Source of the DNA: Candidatus Aminicenantota bacterium | Lineage (GTDB): Bacteria; Acidobacteriota; Aminicenantia; UBA2199 | Direction: 5' to 3' | Length of the DNA stretch: 11,175 bases | Assembly: GCA_024644125.1 (NCBI GenBank) | Contig: JAHELQ010000140.1 | Span: forward strand, 1 to 11,175 | Shown: one piece after another, positions 1-7,126 of the stretch | How positions within the stretch are numbered: position 1 is the first letter of the stretch | How the letters are laid out: each line of letters starts with the position of its first letter | Translations under genes and position numbers: made by a program | The notes under the pieces: generated by a model | What the model saw: only the letters and a program-made list of their open reading frames with translations | Told to the model about the DNA's origin: nothing | Databases searched by the model: none

Positions 1-682
1 GCGACTGGATGCGGTCCTGAAGCACCAGATCCCGTGCCACGATCACCTCTTCGGCGGCGTTCAAGATCCCCCGCAAACCGTATTTGTAGGAGATGAACCC
101 TTCGTTCACCAGACCTTCGGCGGAGATGGAATGGTCTTCCGGGTGCTCGATGATGGGTACGTCCAGCATACTGGAATATTCCAGCGCCTTACGAATCAGG
201 TCTGCGCTCATGACGCAGTGGCCGTCGTCGGAAAATCCGACAGCTCCGCCTTCCACCAGATCCGCCATCTGGGTGATATTGATCCCTTCCAGGTTGCGGG
301 AGATGGCGGCGATAGGAAACACATTGGCGATGCCGCATTTCCTGGCCCGCGCGATGATGTATTCGGTGACGCTGCGATTGTCGTTCACCGGATTGGTGTT
401 GGGCATACAGGCGATGGAAGTGAAACCTCCGTGGACCGCGGCCTGCATTCCGCTCTCGATGGTCTCTTTATTTTCATAACCCGGTTCCCTGAGATGCACA
501 TGCATGTCCACAAAACCGGGGGTGACCACAAGGCCGGCGGCGTCGATGGTTTCTACGCCGGGGATGGCCTTGATCTGGGCTGCGATCTCTTTGATTTTTC
601 CCTTTTCAATAAGTATATCGACAGTGTTGTCGGTTTTTGTCGCCGGATCGATTAAACGGCCGTTTTTGATTAATAACTTCAT
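1..682 (-). CDS. pyrC: Dihydroorotase, class I (partial, C-terminus beyond window)
   Basis: This is a cytoplasmic zinc enzyme that closes N-carbamoyl-aspartate to dihydroorotate, the third step of de novo UMP synthesis. The first 227 codons are present and the gene runs off the left edge. Seen: the amidohydrolase metal motif DMHVHLREPG, with His61 and His63; the class I segment ACMPNTNPVND at 91-101; GFSDDG, giving Asp152/Asp153; and IEHPEDH, with His180. His61, His63, Asp153 and His180 match, from memory, the metal and active-site positions of the Aquifex type I enzyme. The remaining ligands (a later His and the catalytic Asp) would lie outside the window. The ATG at 682 is preceded by AAGGAG with suitable spacing and starts 15 bases after the pyrB stop, so it is the third gene of the pyrR-pyrB-pyrC operon. 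Class I dihydroorotases often complex with PyrB, which fits the adjacency. Identification is firm. Confidence 0.97.
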   Translation of the reverse strand, partial: MKLLIKNGRLIDPATKTDNTVDILIEKGKIKEIAAQIKAIPGVETIDAAGLVVTPGFVDMHVHLREPGYENKETIESGMQAAVHGGFTSIACMPNTNPVNDNRSVTEYIIARARKCGIANVFPIAAISRNLEGINITQMADLVEGGAVGFSDDGHCVMSADLIRKALEYSSMLDVPIIEHPEDHSISAEGLVNEGFISYKYGLRGILNAAEEVIVARDLVLQDRIQS

Positions 683-697
683 CTCCGTCTCCTTATC

Positions 698-1633
698 CTA
701 CCCCCGCAATTTGGGGAGCAATAGATACAATACCGCCATTCTAACGGCGATGCCATTGGTTACCTGTTCGAGAATCACCGACTTGTCGGAATCGGCGAGC
801 GTGGTGTCGATCTCCACATCGCGATTCATGGGGCCCGGATGCATCAGGATGGCGCTGGGTTTGGCCAGGGAAAAAACTTCCGGGGTGATCTCGTAGAGTT
901 TCCGGTATTCGCGGATGGAGGGGAAATAGTTGCTGGCTCCCCGCTCCTGCTGGACCCGGAGCATCATCACGATATCGGCGCCTTCGACGCCTTTTTTGAG
1001 GTTGTGGTAGACTTTGGCGCCCATGGCTTCAAATTCCCGCGGCACCAATGACGGCGGGCCGATCAACGCGATCTCGTTTTCCATTTTCCGGTGCAACACG
1101 AGGTTGGATCGGGCCACTCTGGAGTGGAGGATATCGCCGACAATGGCGATTTTCAGACCCCGCAGGGTATTGAAATGTTGTTTGATGGTCAACGCGTCTA
1201 ACAGCGCCTGGGTGGGATGGGCGTGAAACCCGTCGCCGGCGTTGACAATGGATGACCTGGCAAAGGTGGTCAGGTATTTGGGAGAACCTGACGCCGAGTG
1301 CCGGATGACAATGATATGAGGATTCATCGCTTCCAGGGTCAGAACTGTGTCCTTGAGCGATTCTCCCTTTTTTAGACTGGACACCGACGCGTTAAAATTG
1401 ATGAGGTCGGCGCTCAGACGTTTGGCTGCTATTTCAAACGAACTTCTCGTGCGGGTAGAGCTTTCGAAAAAAAGATTTACGACGGTTTTTCCCTTCAGGG
1501 CAGGTACTTTTTTTATGTCCCGTGTGGAGACTTCCACGAACGAATCGGCGGTTTCCAGGATGAGTTCGATCTCATCGACGCTCAGATGCTCTATACCCAA
1601 TAAATGACTTTGTTTAAATACCTTTTTACTCAT
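698..1633 (-). CDS. pyrB: Aspartate carbamoyltransferase catalytic subunit
   Basis: This cytoplasmic enzyme condenses carbamoyl phosphate with L-aspartate, the committed step of pyrimidine synthesis. At 311 residues it has the normal catalytic-chain length. The carbamoyl-phosphate loop FFESSTRTRSSFE is seen with Ser59-Thr60-Arg61-Thr62. The mobile-loop motif SSLKKGES lies near 85-92, and RHS at 111-113 contains the expected Arg-His. HAHPTQALLD covers 137-146, SRVARSN 171-177, the aspartate-binding stretch MLRVQQER 224-231, and HPGPMNR 265-271. The start lies 9 bases past the pyrR stop, and its GGGAG ribosome site overlaps that stop, so translation is probably coupled to pyrR. No pyrI regulatory-chain gene is visible within the window. 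This is consistent with control through PyrR, though pyrI could lie elsewhere. No key residue appears to be missing. Confidence 0.98.
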   Translation of the reverse strand: MSKKVFKQSHLLGIEHLSVDEIELILETADSFVEVSTRDIKKVPALKGKTVVNLFFESSTRTRSSFEIAAKRLSADLINFNASVSSLKKGESLKDTVLTLEAMNPHIIVIRHSASGSPKYLTTFARSSIVNAGDGFHAHPTQALLDALTIKQHFNTLRGLKIAIVGDILHSRVARSNLVLHRKMENEIALIGPPSLVPREFEAMGAKVYHNLKKGVEGADIVMMLRVQQERGASNYFPSIREYRKLYEITPEVFSLAKPSAILMHPGPMNRDVEIDTTLADSDKSVILEQVTNGIAVRMAVLYLLLPKLRG

Positions 1634-1642
1634 TTACTCCCT

Positions 1643-2185
1643 CTATGGCTCCATGATCAGAACCTGATCTTTTCCTTCGATTTCTTGCAACATCACATTC
1701 ACCCGTTCCCGGCGGGAGGTGGGCAAATATTTACCTTTGAAGTCAGGACAAATCGGCAATTCCCGGTGGCCCCTGTCGATAAACACAGCCAACTGGATGC
1801 TGCCGGGCCGGCCCAACTCGAAAATCGAGTCCATGGCGGCACGAATGGTTCTTCCGGTAAAGATCACATCGTCGATCAACACAATATCTTTACCTTCCAC
1901 GGAGAAATCTATCTCGGTCTCCCTGACCATCGGGCGATCTTCCTGCATATGCAGGTCATCCCGGAACAACGTGATGTCGAGGATACCTAACGGAACTTCG
2001 ACATTCTCCAATTCTTTGATCAACGCCTGTATCCGCCGGGCCACAAACGCTCCTTTGGTCTGAATCCCTATTAATGCGAGTTTGCCGGTTTCCCGGTTCC
2101 GTTCGAGAATTTCCATCGCGATCCGGGAAAATGTGCGTTCCATCTTTTTGTCATCCATTATTTTGGCTTTGGTTTTTTGGGTCAT
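1643..2185 (-). CDS. pyrR: Pyrimidine operon regulator / uracil phosphoribosyltransferase PyrR
   Basis: PyrR is an RNA-binding regulator that senses UMP/UTP against PRPP and represses pyr genes; many members also make UMP from uracil and PRPP. At 180 residues it matches the usual PyrR length. It has the PRPP loop IVLIDDVIFTGRT at 101-113, GILDITLFRDDL at 67-78 and DRGHRELPICPDFKGK at 137-152. An N-terminal Ser20-Arg21 stands where B. subtilis PyrR has Thr-Arg in the region implicated in RNA binding. The reading frame is open upstream to an ATG at 2230. I chose the ATG at 2185 because AAGGAG lies 6 bases before it, and the 2230 start would precede the predicted transcription start. It heads the operon with pyrB and pyrC, the usual autoregulatory position. 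Transcription probably starts at the promoter at 2221-2249. Confidence 0.97.
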   Translation of the reverse strand: MTQKTKAKIMDDKKMERTFSRIAMEILERNRETGKLALIGIQTKGAFVARRIQALIKELENVEVPLGILDITLFRDDLHMQEDRPMVRETEIDFSVEGKDIVLIDDVIFTGRTIRAAMDSIFELGRPGSIQLAVFIDRGHRELPICPDFKGKYLPTSRRERVNVMLQEIEGKDQVLIMEP

Positions 2186-2191
2186 GATGTT

Positions 2192-2197
2192 CTCCTT
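2192..2197 (-). promoter_or_regulatory. Shine-Dalgarno site of pyrR
   Basis: AAGGAG with a 6-base spacer to the ATG at 2185. It decides the pyrR start against the upstream in-frame ATG at 2230. It sits a few bases after the GAGAGGC element of the short leader. Confidence 0.8.
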
Positions 2198-2203
2198 GTA
2201 AAC

Positions 2204-2210
2204 GCCTCTC
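2204..2210 (-). promoter_or_regulatory. Possible PyrR-binding element in the pyr leader
   Basis: The minus strand reads GAGAGGC shortly after the predicted transcription start and 6 bases before the pyrR SD. This matches the GNGAGGY part of the Bacillus PyrR-binding-loop consensus (ARUCCNGNGAGGYU, from memory). The ARUCC half is not conserved and I do not see a strong hairpin. The match is therefore partial and the site is inference, supported mainly by its place ahead of pyrR. Confidence 0.35.
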
Positions 2211-2220
2211 GATAAATGTG

Positions 2221-2249
2221 ACAATAGCATTTAAGGCCGGATTTGTCAA
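2221..2249 (-). promoter_or_regulatory. Sigma-70-type promoter of the pyrR-pyrB-pyrC operon
   Basis: A perfect -35 TTGACA (2244-2249) is followed by a 17-base spacer and a -10 TATTGT (2221-2226, 4 of 6 matches). Transcription is predicted to start near 2213, giving a leader of about 28 nt before pyrR. The outer parts form the inverted repeat TGACAA-N18-TTGTCA (2219-2248), which might be an operator but is largely made of the promoter boxes themselves. I found no convincing terminator in the 116 bases between the DUF4416 gene and pyrR, so some readthrough from upstream is possible. Confidence 0.72.
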
Positions 2250-2301
2250 TATGGAAGTGTTAAAAATATTCACAATCCTGGGAGCGGGTTTCCGGCGCGT
2301 C

Positions 2302-2835
2302 TCATTCAAAAAGCATCTTTATATTCTCTCTATACCTGGCCTTCAATTTCGTAAAAAAGTCGAGGTATTCCGGCTTGTGATAATCGGGATAGGTCCACTC
2401 CAACGGTGTCAGTTTTTTCTTGTATATCACATACTCCATGTGGGCGTAGATTCCCTGCTTCAACGGGATCCTGTGGTAATGATTCTTGGTGGTGGCGAGA
2501 ATGACGTTGGCTTCCCCCAGGTATCCGGGATCGAGATTGACCGTACGTTTACCCTCGCGGGCGCCCTCATCTTCGATGCGGTTGGTCAACAACTTGATTC
2601 CCGGTAGTTGATCCGGCATGACAAGTTCCTTGAACGAGACAAACCGTCTGAAGAGCGGACTCCCCATCTCCTCTTCGTAATAATCGGTACAATCGAAGGG
2701 AATCTCGGGGGATTCGATATCGATCGCGGAGAAATGCTCTTCCAGAACCCATTTGATTCGTTCGTATTCGCTGTGCTCCCGGTAAATCACTCCCGAGAAT
2801 AATTTAACCGGCTTAAATGATTGTTCTTTTCCCAT
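2302..2835 (-). CDS. DUF4416 family protein
   Basis: This is a 177-residue soluble protein with no signal peptide or membrane segment, so probably cytoplasmic. I recognise the DUF4416 pattern. CTDYYEEEMG is at 49-58, LFRRFVSFKELVMPDQL at 61-77, KLLTNRIEDEG at 81-91 and VNLDPGYL at 99-106. HRIPLKQGIYAHMEY at 121-135 and WTYPDYH at 147-153 follow. Many conserved acidic, His and Tyr residues suggest a catalytic or ligand-binding domain, but no reaction is known to me for this family. The gene has its own promoter (2862-2890) and only a weak GGCGGT ribosome site. It lies directly upstream of the pyr operon in the same direction with a 116-base gap. A pyrimidine link is speculative. The family call is fairly sure; the function is unknown. 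Confidence 0.85.
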   Translation of the reverse strand: MGKEQSFKPVKLFSGVIYREHSEYERIKWVLEEHFSAIDIESPEIPFDCTDYYEEEMGSPLFRRFVSFKELVMPDQLPGIKLLTNRIEDEGAREGKRTVNLDPGYLGEANVILATTKNHYHRIPLKQGIYAHMEYVIYKKKLTPLEWTYPDYHKPEYLDFFTKLKARYRENIKMLFE

Positions 2836-2861
2836 AAATGTTACCGCCTATGTTTACCCAC

Positions 2862-2890
2862 ATTGTACCAAAATCGAACGGCCGGCTCAA
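2862..2890 (-). promoter_or_regulatory. Predicted promoter of the DUF4416 gene
   Basis: -35 TTGAGC (2885-2890, 4 of 6), 17-base spacer, -10 TACAAT (2862-2867, 5 of 6). The predicted start is near 2854, giving a leader of about 20 nt. It lies in the 72-base gap after the beta-propeller gene. No clear hairpin terminator separates the two genes. Confidence 0.62.
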
Positions 2891-2907
2891 TACCAAAAGA
2901 ATTAAAG

Positions 2908-3936
2908 TTAGATTTTGACGGCAATTTTATAAATTTTGAAGCCAGAGCGCTCAAAATCCGAATAGAGCAGATACTCACCTTGAATGGTGATTTTGTTTAA
3001 CCCTCCATCCGCTTTGAAGGGAAGGACGAAAGATTTCAACAAATTACCGTCGGGACCGAAAAAATCGATACGGGGTTTTCCGTCCCGGTAATAATTGGAA
3101 ACAATCGCCAGATAGGAGGCGGTCGGATACATCTCCCGGAGGGCGTACACTTTTTTCCCTTTGACTGACGAATACGTCTCCAGGCGCGGGCTGTGCCGGG
3201 GAGCCGGCGCATTCACCACCACCTGCCTTTTCAGTTTGCCGGTGGAATCCCTGAGATCGAAGCGGTAATCCTCATAGGCCGAGGTAACCAGCATGCCGTT
3301 CCAGACAGCCAATGTCGGAACCGAGATATGGATAATACCTCCGCCTTTCAGCACTTTCCCATCGGCGTAGGCCCTGGTGGCGGCGAATTCCACCGGAAGG
3401 GTCAACAATTCGTCGGCGCGCCCGCCCTTCCGCCAGGAAAATAGGCGGAGAGCCCTACTTTTACTGCTGTACCGGCTGAAGACCTGAAAAAACATCGTTT
3501 TATCCACCATACCCAAAAGCCGCGGGTCGATTTTGTCCAGACGTTCTCCCCATAAAAACGTCCCCTCCAAATCGAAGCGACAGAGTTTGCCTTTACGGTC
3601 CATGCTATAGACAGCGTCACCGCCGGTCCAGAGACCGGAGATACCGGTATATTCTTTGGGTCCCTCGCCGAAGCCGCCGATTTGCAATATCTTGCCGTTC
3701 GACAGCGTGACTCTGCAAAGGCGGCGCAATTTATAGTCATAGAAGAACAGATAACCTTTGGAATTCAATACCGGCAAGGCCGGGGAAGCGATATTCTCAT
3801 TTTCCGAAAAATCTTCGACCAATTGAAGCGGAAGCTCTTTTAGCGATTCTAATGGTTCCAACGACTGTATGCCGGCCAAAAGGGACAGGCCCGGCACACA
3901 CCAAATTAAGACCAGAATGGTACAAATCCGCTTCAT
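2908..3936 (-). CDS. Exported beta-propeller protein (6-bladed type)
   Basis: This 342-residue protein starts with a basic-hydrophobic signal peptide (about residues 1-21) and is probably secreted or periplasmic. There is no good lipobox: a Cys at 13 is preceded by Trp. The rest is beta-rich, with recurring blade-like strands such as YLFFYDYKLRRLCRV (62-76), AVYSMDRKGKLCRFD (108-122) and PRIDFFGPDGNLLKSF (288-303). It also has the GGFGEGPKEY turn (87-96), typical of the 6-bladed beta-propeller (NHL/TolB-like) proteins abundant in Acidobacteriota and Bacteroidota. No catalytic motif is apparent, so a binding or scaffold role is inferred. Its ATG overlaps the stop of the preceding TPR-propeller gene by 4 bases (ATGA), and its own ribosome site is weak (AGAG). 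Translational coupling and joint function with that protein are therefore likely. The ligand is unknown. Confidence 0.85.
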   Translation of the reverse strand: MKRICTILVLIWCVPGLSLLAGIQSLEPLESLKELPLQLVEDFSENENIASPALPVLNSKGYLFFYDYKLRRLCRVTLSNGKILQIGGFGEGPKEYTGISGLWTGGDAVYSMDRKGKLCRFDLEGTFLWGERLDKIDPRLLGMVDKTMFFQVFSRYSSKSRALRLFSWRKGGRADELLTLPVEFAATRAYADGKVLKGGGIIHISVPTLAVWNGMLVTSAYEDYRFDLRDSTGKLKRQVVVNAPAPRHSPRLETYSSVKGKKVYALREMYPTASYLAIVSNYYRDGKPRIDFFGPDGNLLKSFVLPFKADGGLNKITIQGEYLLYSDFERSGFKIYKIAVKI

Positions 3937-6206
3937 CGCTCTTTTTTAATTTGCAGGGACAATAGCCGGCCATTGATAAACGCCGCCACCCGGTCGTAAG
4001 CCGGAGAGACTATGTACAGTGCGCCTTCGAACGACGGTCCCAGGTATTTGAAGTTGTTATCGCTGTCCATGGTCAGCGTCTGCCCCGTATAGGTAGACAC
4101 AACCAGCCTCGTTATATCGCTGGCATCGATCAATTCCTTCAAGTCGCGGTTCCCGTTGATCCGCCCGCGGGTATAGGGGGCCAATGACACCCATTCGAAA
4201 TCCGTTTCGCTATAGAATTTTTTATTCGCCCGTTCGGTCAACAAATACACGGTCTGGGAGTCCTTGTTGTAGAAATAATCGAATAAATTTCCCGCCAGTA
4301 CGTTGTAGAGTTTTGTTTTATAATTAAAGCGGATCAAGTCGCGATTTTTGTCGCGGGTGGCCAGGTGGAGCTCATGCTTCACCGGGTCGAAACGCAGGAT
4401 TTCGATCTCCGCGTATCTCCCCTCGCCCAGGAACATCGATTCGTCGAATTGGTACACCTTGCTGTCATCGGCCACGAAACTCACGGCCTGGAAGGCGTTT
4501 TTCAAATCCGACAGGTATACGATGAAGGCCGAGAGATCGTCGGCGAAATGGATCTTCACCACTTCCGAGGAGGTGACATCCATACCTTCCCCTTTACGGA
4601 TCAAATCGCCGATTTTGGAAATGGTTTCATAGCCACGCACAACCAGGAAGTATTTTTTCATAGCGTCGATGGGAACGCGCTCGATCTGACTGATATCCTT
4701 GAGTTTTTCAAACGAGCGGGTCATAAAATTGTATTGGAATACCGGGAAAGGATATACCGGATACACCGGCGTTTTTTTGCCCAGTAGAGACACCACGGAG
4801 AACGGAGACTCGAACGCGATGGTGGAGATTCTCGAATCGGTGATATAAGCGGCGCTGGAAGACCGGCTGAAGCCCACTTCGACTCCTGCCATCGGGAATG
4901 TGGCGTTAACCAACTTCTGCGACGAAAAATTCCGTCCGCTTCTCTCCAGAAGATAGAGATTCACACTCTCGTCTTTTACCACCGGAGAAGAATAGACAAT
5001 GCGGTTCCGGTCCGGCGAGAGGAAGATCTCCTGAATTTCTCCGGGAGATGGAATCACCTGCAGGATTTTATTGAGAGCGGCGTCGATGACATACAATTTG
5101 TCGTTCTCACCGCTACGGTCGGTGGCCACAGCCAAAAATTCCTCGTTGGAAAGCCAGAACAGATTCTTGACATTGAAGAAAGACAGGGCGCCATATACCG
5201 GGAAATTGTACTCCTCGGGAAAGCTCTGCTTCAACTCCTGGACGCCGGTCCCGCTCAACGCGGAGCGGTTGATCCAGTTCTGAACCGCGTCTCTCTGGTT
5301 GTTGTCAAGGTAATACAACCCCAACAGCCTATTTATATCCTTGTCCCAGCGGTCCTGCGCAAACGCCTCGAAGAGGTAGCTCTGGGCTCTGCGGTCCTTC
5401 AGGGCCATCAGGATCTCGGCGAATGTCCTGACATAGTCCTTGTTGTAGTCCTCGTATTTCACTTTGCCGATGACCTGGCGCGCCCGCGTGTACTCTTTTT
5501 TTCCCAACAGATAGCGGGCCAGCAACACATTGACCTCTTTATCCGCGGGATTGAGCTCTTGCGCCGCCTGGATATAATCGCCCAGTTCTTGCAATTGCCC
5601 CAACATCAGATAGGCTTTGGCGGTCAAATAATTGTAGTAGAAATTATCGGGTTGGCGGTCGGCCTCGCCTTTCATCAGGTCCAGGACCAATTGGGGCCGG
5701 TTTATTTCCAGATAGAGCTTGCTGAGAATAATCTTGTACTCCGGGGCGTTCAGTAAATTGACCGCTTTACGGAGATTGGCCTCCGCCTCGGGATAATTTT
5801 TCTGCTTGAAATACTGGACGCCAAGCGCCAAATATGCCGGGGAATAGCGCGGATCAAGACGGATGGCCCGGTCCAGATTTTCCATGGTGGTGGATTCGGT
5901 CATCTTTTCCGTAGACAACGCGATACCCACCAGGGCGATAGGAGAGCGGTGGTTGATGTCCAGATAATAGCGGAATTTATTGGTGGCATCCCAGTCCTTG
6001 CCGGCGACCAACAGAGTGTATCCTCCTTTGACCTGGGGATTGGGATTCTGGTTGAAATAGAGATTGAAGTTCTGTTGCGCTAATTTTGCGTCTTCCAGTA
6101 GATAATAGGCCAATCCTCTGGCGAACAAAATCTCCGCGTCCGCGGGAAATGCCTGAACGGCAAATACAATCAATAAAATAGAAACGATCCAATATAACCT
6201 TCTCAT
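3933..6206 (-). CDS. Exported TPR-repeat plus beta-propeller protein
   Basis: This is a 757-residue two-part protein. A signal peptide covers about residues 1-24 (hydrophobic core, then QAFPADA). An alpha-helical region follows to about 320 with TPR-like repeats. The clearest spans about 105-150 (NLDRAIRLDPRYSPAYLALG, then KNYPEAEANLRKAV), with further degenerate units near 25-52, 190-220 and 223-250. From about 335 to the end it is beta-rich, with TolB/WD40-like blades such as NLFWLSNEEFLAVATD (348-363), KLYVIDAALNKILQV (370-384) and EIFLSPDRNRIVYSS (393-407). No enzyme motif is seen. TPRs usually bind protein partners, so a periplasmic scaffold or sensor role is inferred. The ATG at 6206 has a strong GAGGTG site and a promoter just upstream. 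It is coupled (ATGA) to the following exported propeller gene, its probable partner. The domain architecture is well supported; the function is unknown. Confidence 0.85.
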   Translation of the reverse strand: MRRLYWIVSILLIVFAVQAFPADAEILFARGLAYYLLEDAKLAQQNFNLYFNQNPNPQVKGGYTLLVAGKDWDATNKFRYYLDINHRSPIALVGIALSTEKMTESTTMENLDRAIRLDPRYSPAYLALGVQYFKQKNYPEAEANLRKAVNLLNAPEYKIILSKLYLEINRPQLVLDLMKGEADRQPDNFYYNYLTAKAYLMLGQLQELGDYIQAAQELNPADKEVNVLLARYLLGKKEYTRARQVIGKVKYEDYNKDYVRTFAEILMALKDRRAQSYLFEAFAQDRWDKDINRLLGLYYLDNNQRDAVQNWINRSALSGTGVQELKQSFPEEYNFPVYGALSFFNVKNLFWLSNEEFLAVATDRSGENDKLYVIDAALNKILQVIPSPGEIQEIFLSPDRNRIVYSSPVVKDESVNLYLLERSGRNFSSQKLVNATFPMAGVEVGFSRSSSAAYITDSRISTIAFESPFSVVSLLGKKTPVYPVYPFPVFQYNFMTRSFEKLKDISQIERVPIDAMKKYFLVVRGYETISKIGDLIRKGEGMDVTSSEVVKIHFADDLSAFIVYLSDLKNAFQAVSFVADDSKVYQFDESMFLGEGRYAEIEILRFDPVKHELHLATRDKNRDLIRFNYKTKLYNVLAGNLFDYFYNKDSQTVYLLTERANKKFYSETDFEWVSLAPYTRGRINGNRDLKELIDASDITRLVVSTYTGQTLTMDSDNNFKYLGPSFEGALYIVSPAYDRVAAFINGRLLSLQIKKER

Positions 6207-6226
6207 TCGTCACCTCTTAACCCTAT

Positions 6227-6255
6227 AGTTTATCACTAATAAAGATAAATTTCAA
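6227..6255 (-). promoter_or_regulatory. Predicted promoter of the TPR-propeller/propeller pair
   Basis: -35 TTGAAA (6250-6255, 5 of 6), 17-base spacer, -10 TAAACT (6227-6232, 4 of 6), in the 62-base gap after nadK. A run of eight T (6254-6261) follows the nadK stop. I could not find an adjacent stable stem, so termination of the upstream operon here is not supported. Confidence 0.55.
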
Positions 6256-6268
6256 AAAAAATCTTCTC

Positions 6269-7126
6269 CTATTGGTATTTATGGAATCCCCAATTGAGTT
6301 TTTCATATAAAAGTCCAAAATAGTTTATCTTCCCGGAAACAATGATTTTTAATTGTTTGCGGTGAACGCCGATTTTGATGAGACCATCGTAACTGAAGGG
6401 GATGACGGTCTGCCCATCGATGGTGATGAATACATCGGTGTCTTCTGTGCACTGCCGTACCTCGATAGTCGAATGGTCTGGAACCACCAACGGACGGAAT
6501 GTCAACGAATGGGGACAGATGGGAGTGATCACCAGGCCGTTCACATTGGGCGTCACAATCGGACCGCCGGCGGACAGGGAGTAGGCGGTAGATCCGGTGG
6601 GTGTGGCCACGATCAAACCATCGGCCCTGATCTCGGCGATTTTGAAGCCGTCGATCTCCAGCAATAGTTTGATGATCCGGGAGATGTTCCCTTTACTGAT
6701 CACCACGTCGTTCAACGCGATAAATGTCTCGCCTTTGTATTCGATCTCCAGGAGTTTCCGCTCCGACACCTCCAGGTGGTTGGTGAAAATCTCCACCAAA
6801 CTGGGGCCGATCGATTCCTTGCTCATTTCAGTCAAAAATCCCAGGGTGCCGAGATTGAACCCCACAATCGGGATCTGGCTTTCCGTCGCCTCTTTGGCCA
6901 CGGATAAAAAGGTTCCGTCCCCGCCGATCAGCACCAGGATATCAACCACACCGGAAATTTCTTTCCTGCCGATCGCGCTTTCCCGGTCTAACATTTGGGC
7001 CGCGAACGTTTCAAGAATCACCTGGACGCCGAGACCTTCCAGAGTCCGGATGACTTGATCCAGGTAGATTTTCACATCAGGGTGCGGTTTCACCACGATT
7101 CCGGCTATCTTATATTTCAGTTCCAT
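6269..7126 (-). CDS. nadK: NAD kinase
   Basis: NAD kinase phosphorylates NAD to NADP using ATP or polyphosphate and is the cytoplasmic source of NADP(H). At 285 residues it has normal bacterial length. Family hallmarks are the GGDGTFL motif at 68-74 (with the catalytic Asp), NLGTLGFLTEM at 91-101, ALND at 137-140 for substrate contact, and the glycine-rich ATPTGSTAYSLSAGGPIV at 174-191. PICPHSLTFRPLVVP (202-216) and IDGQ (236-239) follow. The start overlaps the 3' end of tlyA by 17 bases, a common pairing in bacteria. No SD site precedes the ATG. Instead an extended -10-like TGATACAAT ends 8 bases before it, so expression may come from coupling to tlyA, from a leaderless transcript, or from both. 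No other in-frame ATG fits the expected N-terminus. Confidence 0.97.
   Translation of the reverse strand: MELKYKIAGIVVKPHPDVKIYLDQVIRTLEGLGVQVILETFAAQMLDRESAIGRKEISGVVDILVLIGGDGTFLSVAKEATESQIPIVGFNLGTLGFLTEMSKESIGPSLVEIFTNHLEVSERKLLEIEYKGETFIALNDVVISKGNISRIIKLLLEIDGFKIAEIRADGLIVATPTGSTAYSLSAGGPIVTPNVNGLVITPICPHSLTFRPLVVPDHSTIEVRQCTEDTDVFITIDGQTVIPFSYDGLIKIGVHRKQLKIIVSGKINYFGLLYEKLNWGFHKYQ

Noticed and set aside
131..655. A 174-codon plus-strand open frame over pyrC
   Set aside because: It is a shadow of the conserved dihydroorotase reading frame and gives no recognisable protein.
2186..2230. N-terminal extension of PyrR from an ATG at 2230
   Set aside because: It lies upstream of the predicted transcript start and lacks an SD, while the ATG at 2185 has AAGGAG and gives the usual PyrR length.
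6221..6232. AACTATAGGG on the minus strand, resembling the end of a phage T7 promoter
   Set aside because: Only the last part matches and the upstream half is absent. A sigma-70-type arrangement explains the site, and no phage genes are present.
6254..6300. Possible terminator after nadK: a run of eight T with an ATTGG/CCAAT stem upstream
   Set aside because: The stem is only 5 pairs with a long loop and is separated from the T run by about 8 bases, so it is not a convincing intrinsic terminator.
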